From an uncultured Clostridia bacterium (lineage in GTDB: Bacteria > Bacillota > Clostridia > UBA1381), in assembly GCA_934444735.1 (NCBI GenBank), contig CAKSDE010000011.1, forward strand, positions 36,384 through 100,383: a stretch of 64,000 nt of DNA. The letters run 5' to 3'. Each line of letters begins with the position of its first letter. Within the stretch, counting starts at the first letter, position 1. The translations under genes and the position numbers were made by a program. Below, one piece after another: positions 25,535 through 33,445 of this stretch. Below the pieces are notes generated by a model. The model saw only the letters and a program-made list of their open reading frames with translations. It was not told the origin of the DNA and did no database searches.

Positions 25535-28435
25535 TCAGTCAATATAACCTTTAATTACAAATATATCTGTAGCATAGCCGTCAACAATCTTTGCAACTGC
25601 AAAATTCATTTCAACCAATTGATATAAGCTTGTGCCGTCATATTCTTTAGCCCAATCAATGTATTCCATTTCGTCACTGTTGATGCTTATATAAGCATCG
25701 GAAACTGTAGTAGGTATGATATCGGCTGTTGTACCTGCATAGAACTGTCTGCGTGCATTTGACTCGGTCAGGTCAATTACGCTTACCTTTGTTTCATCGG
25801 TGATTGCGTAGTCTGCAACACCGCCGATATTATTTATCTCATTAGACTTTACGTCATCAGCTCTTGTGTCAAGATTGGTAATTTTATTTTTTATCTGCCC
25901 CAAAGTAAAGTAATTTGATTTTTTGTCAATGATTACTCCTGCAATAACTGCCGGATCATGGCTGTCATATACATTCCAACCTGAATACCAGCCTATTGGC
26001 AGCTTGTCGCTTGAAAGAGCAATTCCGTCAGAACCTGCCCGGATAAAGCGATCAGCAATTTTGCGATATAACAATGTGCTATTGTCTAAACTAGCATTTG
26101 CACCGTTAAATACAACATGAATCTTTATAATCTGTCCGTTTGTATTTTTGTCAAATATGATTAAATCGCCCTTGTTGATATCTGTATAGTTGCTGTCATC
26201 AATTATTTTATTAGTTCCGTTAGAAAAAGTTATTTCGGCTGAATCGGTGATGAAATAATCTTTGGATTCACCGTCATAAATAAGTGTTGCCGTATAGCCT
26301 TCGTCAGAGCCGTCTATTTCTTTTGTCAAAGTTTTTGATACAACTGCAAAATGTGTGGTATCCGTTGGATATTCGCCCTGATCGGGATCGGTAGGATCAC
26401 CGCCGCTTGCCGTTACAATTACAAATGGATATGTTCCGTCCGAAAGCTTGGTGCCGTAAGCATATGCAGTATATACTACACCGTTTTGGAATGTAGCGTC
26501 CAATGAACCGATCTTTAAATCCGAATATGTAGGTGTTAATTTTGCGTTATACTCTCGTGCATCGATAATCTTTGCAGTACTGCTCATCTTGATGCCGGCA
26601 AGAGAGTTTGTGCGTGATCTGTATTCTACGTCTATAGATGATTGGGAGATCGACTGAAACTTCAACATAACTATTTTTGTGCCGGTGCTGTCAAGCTTAT
26701 ATTCAACTACACGGTCCGGGATTGCGACTTTTTGGGAGTTGTCGATAACACCGTTCATATAAACCTTGCTTACCAAAGCTGTCAGAGGCATGCCTGTTTT
26801 GTTAGCGTCTACTTCATAAGTATTTACAGTCCCGTCGGGGAAGTAAAGAGTGACACCAAAACCGCTGTCGTAATCCGGTGATGTAACAACTTCATCTGCT
26901 ACGGCAAATTTGATTGATGATGCAAGTATATCAAAATTATAGATTCTGCCGAAACTGTCAAGATACAGTTTGTATTCATTACCCAAAATCATACTGCTTG
27001 ACTGTGTGTTATAGTCACCGGCAAACTGATAGTTTTTGCCGTTTATTTTTACGGTCTTGTCCTCATCGGATTTCGCGGTGTATTTACCCTCTGCGATATC
27101 TCTCGATACATATATGTCATAGAAGTTAGAATTTGCAATTCCTGCATTTACATCATAAGCGATAGAGAGTATATCGTCTTCTTTTAAATCGGTAATTGCG
27201 ATTTCTTCACCGTTATAGTAGATGTGATATACTAAATCCTCATTATCCTCCTGATCCAGCGTTAATGCCGAACGACCGAATGTTGAATCCTTAAATATAA
27301 TTTTCTTTGATGTGGCAAAATCAACTCGCGCGGAGTCTGTGTACTGAACCTTGATCATGTCATAGTAACCGTCGGTTCCCTTGCCTGATTCATATACGTC
27401 CACTAATTGAACCTTACCGACAGTGTTGTTGTATACATATTTTGTAAAGTTAGTTTCTGTTGTGTCAACTTCGACACCATTTACATAGATCCGGAAATCA
27501 CGGTTAAGCTGGTATTTTGTAGAACGCGTGTCATCTTTTGCGGTATAGTATCTGACAAACGGTCTGCCGATAACTTTGCCTGAATTATCGAAAATATCCG
27601 TAATATCTGTATTTTCAACATCAAACAGGCTTGCGCCTAAATTCTGAATGTTATTCTTTTCGGCGCCCACAAATCTTTCTACAGAATAATGATTATTTTT
27701 ATCCATCGATATTTCTATGGAAATATACATATTCAAATAATCACTCAAATCTATATTATTAGTGTTGAGTATAAGGGTGGGGTAATATATTGGATCACCA
27801 AAATAATACTCCCTGATACATTCTTCTCTGGCTTTCAGTTCCTGATATTCTTCTACGGTTGTGCAGGAAGTGTAATCGAATCCAAAATCAACATTACATA
27901 TTTTAAAATTAACTTCATTTGCTCTCAACGAAGAGTAGCCTGTTTTTCCTGTTTCTGTGACAGTACCCTCAACAACGAGAGTGTCGGGGATCAGTTTGTC
28001 GGGCTTTGTGATGGGTTCCGTAATTTCATTAACCTCGATTTGAGCAACATTTGAAAGAGCCTTCATGCTTAAAATGCTGTCCCACACAAAGGCTTTAACA
28101 ATGCCTAAGGTTTTGCCCTGAAAATTCATCAGTGTGGCAAACTTTGAATCTGTGCCGACAGCTGTCGGAGCCTCCATAAGTGAAAATCCTATTAATGTGC
28201 CGTCGGTTGCATAAGCGGCAAAAATAACGGGATCATTCTCTGCGCGGTATGACAATTTTGAAACAATAGCATTTACCATACACGAATTACCCGGATTGCT
28301 TATTTCATTCCCGGTCATATCGCTGAAATAAATATTCCCCACATTGTACGGCAGAGTGCTTTCTGCGCGAACCCCCACGCATATGCTTAAAATCATGCAT
28401 AACGATAACATTGTACTGATTAGTCTTTTGTACAT
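25535..28435 (-). CDS. Large secreted protein of unknown function
   Basis: 966 residues with a Sec signal peptide (MYKRLISTMLSLCMILSICV, cleavage near VRAES). ATG is preceded by GGAGG. The N-terminal 110 residues contain AAYATDGTLIGFSLME and VKAFVWDSILSMKALSN, a module also seen at the C terminus of the protein at 28626-31526. The rest is rich in Asp, Tyr and Thr, predicted mostly beta, with recurring DxKIGSLD- and VNGKNYQF-like strands; no catalytic motif is recognised. No LPXTG, SLH or membrane anchor is seen. A surface or matrix protein is most likely. It has its own promoter and a terminator on each side. Confidence 0.75.
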   Translation of the reverse strand: MYKRLISTMLSLCMILSICVGVRAESTLPYNVGNIYFSDMTGNEISNPGNSCMVNAIVSKLSYRAENDPVIFAAYATDGTLIGFSLMEAPTAVGTDSKFATLMNFQGKTLGIVKAFVWDSILSMKALSNVAQIEVNEITEPITKPDKLIPDTLVVEGTVTETGKTGYSSLRANEVNFKICNVDFGFDYTSCTTVEEYQELKAREECIREYYFGDPIYYPTLILNTNNIDLSDYLNMYISIEISMDKNNHYSVERFVGAEKNNIQNLGASLFDVENTDITDIFDNSGKVIGRPFVRYYTAKDDTRSTKYQLNRDFRIYVNGVEVDTTETNFTKYVYNNTVGKVQLVDVYESGKGTDGYYDMIKVQYTDSARVDFATSKKIIFKDSTFGRSALTLDQEDNEDLVYHIYYNGEEIAITDLKEDDILSIAYDVNAGIANSNFYDIYVSRDIAEGKYTAKSDEDKTVKINGKNYQFAGDYNTQSSSMILGNEYKLYLDSFGRIYNFDILASSIKFAVADEVVTSPDYDSGFGVTLYFPDGTVNTYEVDANKTGMPLTALVSKVYMNGVIDNSQKVAIPDRVVEYKLDSTGTKIVMLKFQSISQSSIDVEYRSRTNSLAGIKMSSTAKIIDAREYNAKLTPTYSDLKIGSLDATFQNGVVYTAYAYGTKLSDGTYPFVIVTASGGDPTDPDQGEYPTDTTHFAVVSKTLTKEIDGSDEGYTATLIYDGESKDYFITDSAEITFSNGTNKIIDDSNYTDINKGDLIIFDKNTNGQIIKIHVVFNGANASLDNSTLLYRKIADRFIRAGSDGIALSSDKLPIGWYSGWNVYDSHDPAVIAGVIIDKKSNYFTLGQIKNKITNLDTRADDVKSNEINNIGGVADYAITDETKVSVIDLTESNARRQFYAGTTADIIPTTVSDAYISINSDEMEYIDWAKEYDGTSLYQLVEMNFAVAKIVDGYATDIFVIKGYID

Positions 28436-28503
28436 TTTTTATGCCTCCGTTTTGTGTTTTTGACAATTTGAATTATATCTAAATTGTGTGACTTGATATT
28501 ATA

Positions 28504-28532
28504 AGTATATTACAAACAATCATTAATGTCAA
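28504..28532 (-). promoter_or_regulatory. Sigma-A promoter of the 966-residue secreted protein gene
   Basis: On the minus strand TTGACA (28532-28527) and TATACT (28509-28504) are separated by 17 bases, about 70 bases upstream of the start codon. Confidence 0.75.
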
Positions 28533-28588
28533 GGAAAATTTTCCTGCTTAAATATTGAAATTATATTGCATTTTATACAAAAATACAA

Positions 28589-28619
28589 AAACCGCCCCCA
28601 AATTAAATTTGGGGGCGGT
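28589..28619 (-). terminator. Rho-independent terminator (second copy)
   Basis: Same inverted repeat core as 25490-25522, followed on the minus strand by a T-rich run. It ends transcription of the beta-helix protein gene at 28626-31526. Confidence 0.88.
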
Positions 28620-28625
28620 AATTAT

Positions 28626-31526
28626 TTATAATCCTGTTAATGCGTCGGCGCATACAGGCTGCATACCGTTCCACATGAAGATTGAATAGCGTGTTGCACC
28701 GACAGTGTTCATATCGGGAAGGGCGCTTGTCATATCTTCCTTTACATTTGATATGCGCTTTACATCAATAAGCCCGTTTTCGCCATAGCTTGCGATAAAT
28801 ACATCGGCACCGGGGAGTGGGTTGAAGATATAGAACTTATTCGGTGTGATACTGAGCGCTGTTTCATCCTCTTTTACCCATTTTGCGGTGAGCGTTATGT
28901 CGCCTGTTACCGGCTTTGTGAAATCATAGCCGTTTTCGCCGATGAACCAGCCGGCAAATACATATCCCTCTTTGTGCGAATAAAGGTCTTCGGGTTCGGC
29001 ATACGGCACATTCTTTTGAACGCGCTGAGGGTGAATGTAGCCGGTGTTGTAATCGAAATATATCATACAAGCCTCTGCGAGCTTCATTACGCCGTCGGAG
29101 TAAATCACAATGCGGTTCGGATCATCGGATAAGAACTCTTTGGTATAATCGGCACATTTACCCGTGATAGCTGCCGATGCGTCCAGTGCTGTTACGGAAA
29201 GCAGAGGAGGAGTGTAGGTAGCTTCATCATAGCAGAGCCCGCTCTCGCCGATTTCTATTGTTTTTCCCGTAGGGAGGTAGATGTTATTCAGACTCTCATC
29301 TTTACCCTCCTGCGTGGGGAGCAAAAGATTCTGGTATATCTGGGGTGCGGCAGAGACTGTCAATGTACCGTTATTGTAAATACCGCCGCCGGCAGATGTT
29401 GTAGTATTGCCCGTAATGCTGCCGCTGTTTATATTAAGAGCCGATTTGTTCAGATGTATTCCTCCGCCGTATCCTCCGTTTAATGCATGATTATCCTTTA
29501 CCGAGCAATTATTTAAGGTTACGGTCGTTTTATATTGATCATTACCGTTAATCCAGATTCCGGCGCCGCCGTTATCGGTGGATTTTGAGGTGTTTTCATT
29601 GATTTCGCTGTCGGTAAGTGTTGCGGTCGAGGCGCGTCCGTCGATTTGTACGAGTAAGCCGCCGCCGAATCTGTTTGCGATGTTACCGTTGATTTTGATA
29701 TTGTTTGCGGTAAGATCTGATGCGTGAATATACACGCCGGCGCCGTAAAGCGATTTGTTGGAGTTTATGACGGAAGCGCTGTTAAGGGTTGCCGTAGATC
29801 TGATGACGTAAATGCCGCCGCCGTTTCCGTATGCCGTATTTTCCGATATATTGCACTGCTCGGTAGTTATGCTTGCGCCTGTTGCGTAAATGCCGCCGCC
29901 CGAACCTTTTGTTGCGGTGTTTTTATAAACGGTGCTGTCGGTGTTTATATCCACAGTACCGCCTTCGACATAAATTGCGCCGCCGTCTGATTGGGCGGTA
30001 TTTTCGCTTATTTTGCTGCCATTCGTTACATTTATGGTGGAATTAAGAGCGTAAATGCCGCCGCCGGCATATTGAACTGCTGTATTGCCGGTGATTTTTG
30101 CGTTGTTCAGTGTAAGCGTAGAACCGGATCCCAAACCAATACCGCCGCCGTATAATGTCGATTCATTTTCTGTAACGCTGCTGTCATTAATGGTTACAAC
30201 ACTGCTTTCTCCTAAGTGTATGACATGAATACCGCCGCCGTAGCGAGAGGAAAGGTTTTTTCGTATAACGGTGTTGTTTTCGATTGTAACATCGGCACCG
30301 TTGTAGACATAAATGCCGCCGCCCCAGTCGGTAACCGAACAATTTTCGATAATACTGTTATTAACGGTAAGTTTTCCGCCGTTTGTAAAAATCCCGCCGC
30401 CGCGTCTTGCGGAGCAGTTTGTAATTTTACTGTCTGTAATGACAGCTGTTCCGGAAGAAAAGATACCGGCACCCTCCGATAATGAGTCTGTTGCCCGGCA
30501 ATCGGAGATTGTGATGCCCGTCATATAAAATGTGCAGTTCGCGCCTACATATACACCGCCGCCGCTGGAGGATTTACCCCCTGTGATTGTTCCTGTTTTT
30601 GCATCGCTTGAATCGGTCAGAGTAAATGTCTTGCCGTTATTTATTCCTATAATACCCTGTTCTGCGGTTTGTGTCACAGTGAAACTGTTTAAATCGAGAG
30701 TGAGCGTTTTTTTGATATTTATTGTACTTGTGATATTTACATCGCCTAAAAGTGTAATTGTTGCATTTTCTGCGGATTCATCGACTGCGGTCTGAATATC
30801 ACCGTAATATTTATCGTCAACTTTTACCGGGAGAGGTTGGTTACAGCGTGCACAGATATTGCTGCCGTCCGATAAATGCCCGAGAGCGGGAGTTGTCTGT
30901 GTTGTTTCTTCCATACCGCACACTTTGCAGGTTGAAATTATGTAAGCAGGTTCGGTACAGCTTGCAGGTGTTTCGATTTTCTCCCAATCATGTTCGCAGC
31001 TACGATAGGTGAATCCCATTTCGGACAGCTGCATGAAGGTAGCGCCTTTTGTTGCCGTTATTTCCAATTTGTAATACTGATACATTTTGGTGTTATCCAC
31101 GGTGAAATCGTATTTTGTATAGTTTTTGTCCTGCAGGACGCTGTCGTTTTTGACAGAGCAGATTTCCTGCCAGCTGTCGGTTTGGCTATCGTAGTTGTTA
31201 CAGCCCGAGATTGTCCAATCTTTCGGGTTTCTGCCTGTGTTTGAGGCGTTATCGTTTGCCGTTGTAAAGGAGTAGCCGGTGAGTACAACAGCGGTTGACG
31301 CCTTGATAACTATGTAAAGCTTATCGCCGCTTTTAAATGATGAACCCCATTTTGTACTTGTCGAGCCGTCGATAAGCTTGGGGTAGACCTCATTCGCGCT
31401 TGAGTTGCCCGATCCGTCGATTGCCGTAAATGTCACATCTGTGTCTGCTGCGGCAATATTCAGCGGACACAGTGAAAGGCACATTACCAGTGACAGGATA
31501 AGTGCTAAATACTTTTTTGATTTCAT
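28626..31526 (-). CDS. Secreted multidomain beta-helix surface protein
   Basis: 966 residues from the ATG at 31526, which follows GGAGG; 22 further upstream codons are rejected. Signal peptide MKSKKYLALILSLVMCLSLC with cleavage near IAAAD. Order: an F5/8-type C (discoidin-like) carbohydrate-binding domain (LIDGSTSTKWGSSFKSGDK...YYKLEITATKG); a short CxxC/CxxC segment (HDWEKIETPASC, CKVCG, CARCN); a long right-handed beta-helix of repeats such as SRYGGGIHVI, NTAVQYAGGGIYAL and GNGGGIYV, resembling polymorphic membrane protein repeats; an InlB-like domain (EGYVFAGWF); and a C-terminal module ending IFMWNGMQPVCADAL. Likely a glycan-binding adhesin. Own promoter upstream, terminator downstream. 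Confidence 0.85.
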   Translation of the reverse strand: MKSKKYLALILSLVMCLSLCPLNIAAADTDVTFTAIDGSGNSSANEVYPKLIDGSTSTKWGSSFKSGDKLYIVIKASTAVVLTGYSFTTANDNASNTGRNPKDWTISGCNNYDSQTDSWQEICSVKNDSVLQDKNYTKYDFTVDNTKMYQYYKLEITATKGATFMQLSEMGFTYRSCEHDWEKIETPASCTEPAYIISTCKVCGMEETTQTTPALGHLSDGSNICARCNQPLPVKVDDKYYGDIQTAVDESAENATITLLGDVNITSTINIKKTLTLDLNSFTVTQTAEQGIIGINNGKTFTLTDSSDAKTGTITGGKSSSGGGVYVGANCTFYMTGITISDCRATDSLSEGAGIFSSGTAVITDSKITNCSARRGGGIFTNGGKLTVNNSIIENCSVTDWGGGIYVYNGADVTIENNTVIRKNLSSRYGGGIHVIHLGESSVVTINDSSVTENESTLYGGGIGLGSGSTLTLNNAKITGNTAVQYAGGGIYALNSTINVTNGSKISENTAQSDGGAIYVEGGTVDINTDSTVYKNTATKGSGGGIYATGASITTEQCNISENTAYGNGGGIYVIRSTATLNSASVINSNKSLYGAGVYIHASDLTANNIKINGNIANRFGGGLLVQIDGRASTATLTDSEINENTSKSTDNGGAGIWINGNDQYKTTVTLNNCSVKDNHALNGGYGGGIHLNKSALNINSGSITGNTTTSAGGGIYNNGTLTVSAAPQIYQNLLLPTQEGKDESLNNIYLPTGKTIEIGESGLCYDEATYTPPLLSVTALDASAAITGKCADYTKEFLSDDPNRIVIYSDGVMKLAEACMIYFDYNTGYIHPQRVQKNVPYAEPEDLYSHKEGYVFAGWFIGENGYDFTKPVTGDITLTAKWVKEDETALSITPNKFYIFNPLPGADVFIASYGENGLIDVKRISNVKEDMTSALPDMNTVGATRYSIFMWNGMQPVCADALTGL

Positions 31527-31563
31527 AAAATATCCTCCATATAATTTATTGATTGATAAATTA

Positions 31564-31592
31564 ATTATAGCACGTATGGAAGAAAAAAGCAA
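31564..31592 (-). promoter_or_regulatory. Promoter of the beta-helix surface protein gene
   Basis: Minus-strand TTGCTT (31592-31587) and TATAAT (31569-31564) with a 17-base spacer. Confidence 0.65.
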
Positions 31593-31740
31593 TAAAAAAT
31601 ATAAAATTTTCCGTTAAAATGCAAGAGTGATAGTAAAGAGGAATTATATCCGCCATTCGGGGGTGAGTTTACCGCGGGTTACGGTTTTATTTGATTTGTA
31701 AAAAATGCTGAAAGTATTTCACAAATTTATAAAAAGTATG

Positions 31741-31769
31741 TTGATTTATTGGAAAAAAAATGATATAAT
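31741..31769 (+). promoter_or_regulatory. Promoter of the LysR gene
   Basis: TTGATT at 31741-31746 and TATAAT at 31764-31769 with a 17-base spacer, 40 bases upstream of the start codon. Confidence 0.7.
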
Positions 31770-31808
31770 CAAATTGATAATTTATATGATTACGGGGGGC
31801 TTTGTCAG

Positions 31809-32732
31809 ATGAATATACTTCATATGAAATATGCCGTGGAAATAGCAAAATGCGGCTCTATCAATAAAGCGGCGGAAAGGCTGATGATGAACCAGCCTAA
31901 TCTGAGCAGAGCCGTAAAGGAGCTTGAAACCTCAATTGGTGTGAAAATTTTTGAAAGAAGCGCTAAGGGAATTGCGGTAACGCCCGAGGGGATAGTTTTT
32001 CTGAAACACGCCAACAAAATATTAAAGCAGGTGGACGACTTAGAAAAGCTTTTCGATAAATCTGAGATGACAAAGAAAAAATTTTCGATAACAGTTCCGA
32101 GAGCAAGCTATATTTCGCGTGCTTTTGCGAATTTTTCAAAATGTCTGGATAAGGAAAGCGATATTGAAATATTCTATAAAGAAACCAACTCACAGTATGC
32201 CGTAAAGAACATATTGGAGGACGGTTATAATTTGGGAATAATCAGATATGCCGAGCATTTTGACAAATTTTTTAAAGAGTCACTCGAGGAAAAAGGGCTT
32301 TCTTACGAATTGATTGCGGAATTTCGGCATGAGGCGGTAATGAGCAGGAATCATCCGCTTGCCGAAAAGGAGAATTTAAGCCGCGATGAAGTTGAAAAAT
32401 ATATAGAAATAGCTCATGCGGAGCCGTTTATCCCGTTTGTCCCGATAGAGGGCGCAAAAAAAGAGGATCTTTCGGAAAGCAATATACGGCGCATATTTGT
32501 ATTTGAACGTGCGAGCCAGTTTGAAATATTATCCGCAAATCCCGAAACGTTCATGTGGGCGTCGCCCATGCATGAGAGTGAGCTGGAAAGATACGGACTC
32601 GTGCAGAAAAAATGCAAAGGGGACGCAAGCACGTACAAGGACATGATAATATATAAGAAGAATTACCGTCTTTCCGAATTGGACAATATATTTATATCGG
32701 AGCTTTTAAAATCAAAGCGTGAATTATTTTGA
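31809..32732 (+). CDS. LysR-family transcriptional regulator
   Basis: 307 residues. The N-terminal winged helix is textbook LysR: MNILHMKYAVEIAKCGSINKAAERLMMNQPNLSRAVKELE, then GVKIFERSAKGIAVTPEG. A periplasmic-binding-like effector domain follows from about residue 90. LysR regulators bind DNA as tetramers and respond to a small metabolite; the ligand here is unknown. It overlaps the extended frame of the next gene, and the phosphoesterase start is only 14 bases downstream, so both are probably on one transcript. GGGGGGC upstream of the ATG may be the ribosome site. Confidence 0.9.
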   Translation: MNILHMKYAVEIAKCGSINKAAERLMMNQPNLSRAVKELETSIGVKIFERSAKGIAVTPEGIVFLKHANKILKQVDDLEKLFDKSEMTKKKFSITVPRASYISRAFANFSKCLDKESDIEIFYKETNSQYAVKNILEDGYNLGIIRYAEHFDKFFKESLEEKGLSYELIAEFRHEAVMSRNHPLAEKENLSRDEVEKYIEIAHAEPFIPFVPIEGAKKEDLSESNIRRIFVFERASQFEILSANPETFMWASPMHESELERYGLVQKKCKGDASTYKDMIIYKKNYRLSELDNIFISELLKSKRELF

Positions 32733-32746
32733 GCGGAGGTTATGAC

Positions 32747-33295
32747 ATGAAATTAATGATTGCATCGGACATACACGGTTCGGCATACTATTGCAAAAAG
32801 CTGATCGAAAGATACGGGGCGGAAAATGCGGACAAGCTTTTGCTTTTGGGTGATATTCTGTATCACGGTCCGAGAAACGATCTTCCCGAAGAGTACGCAC
32901 CGAAAGAGGTTATTGCGATCTTAAACCAAATGAAAGATGAAATACTCTGTGTGCGCGGCAACTGCGATACCGAGGTGGATCAGATGGTGCTGGATTTTCC
33001 GTGTATGGCAGATTATGCCCTTTTAAATATAGACGGAAGAACGGTTTATGCCACACACGGACATAAATACAATGACGAAAATCTGCCGCCTTTGGCAAAG
33101 GGGGATATACTGCTTTTCGGGCATACTCATGTGCCGAAATGCGAAATTCATGAAAACTACATCTCGATGAATCCCGGCTCTGTTTCAATACCGAAAGAAA
33201 ACAGCCACCACGGATATATGATTCTGGAGAACGGCGTATTTTTCTGGAAGGATTTGGAAGGCAACATAAAAAAGAGTCTTTTTGGGGAAAAATAA
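32747..33295 (+). CDS. YfcE/MJ0936-type metallophosphoesterase
   Basis: 182 residues from ATG 32747, with GGAGG upstream; an alternative in-frame start at 32729 overlaps the LysR stop. The two-metal calcineurin-like signature is complete: MIASDIHGS, LLLGDILYHGPRN, CVRGNCDTEVD, ATHGHKYN and LLFGHTHVP, with NPGSVSIPKE. YfcE-like enzymes are manganese-dependent phosphodiesterases of small soluble substrates. The link to the LysR gene suggests a small regulated unit, but the physiological substrate is unknown. Confidence 0.9.
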   Translation: MKLMIASDIHGSAYYCKKLIERYGAENADKLLLLGDILYHGPRNDLPEEYAPKEVIAILNQMKDEILCVRGNCDTEVDQMVLDFPCMADYALLNIDGRTVYATHGHKYNDENLPPLAKGDILLFGHTHVPKCEIHENYISMNPGSVSIPKENSHHGYMILENGVFFWKDLEGNIKKSLFGEK

Positions 33296-33362
33296 AGATT
33301 GGAATATATTTTTTTCGGGTGGTTATACAAATAGCATATGGCTGATATATGAAATAAACATT

Positions 33363-33399
33363 TTACAAGCCTTTAAAAGTTTGTTAAAATATTAACAAA
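33363..33399 (+). promoter_or_regulatory. adhE promoter with Rex operator
   Basis: TTTGTTAAAATATTAACAAA at 33380-33399 is a perfect palindrome matching the clostridial Rex consensus TTGTTAANNNNTTAACAA. A candidate -35 TTACAA (33363-33368) and -10 TAAAAT (33385-33390) place the operator across the -10 box, so bound Rex would block initiation until the NADH/NAD ratio rises. Confidence 0.85.
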
Positions 33400-33445
33400 A
33401 GGAGAAGGTAGAACACTGTCAGTAAAAACTAAGGAGGTAATTGCT

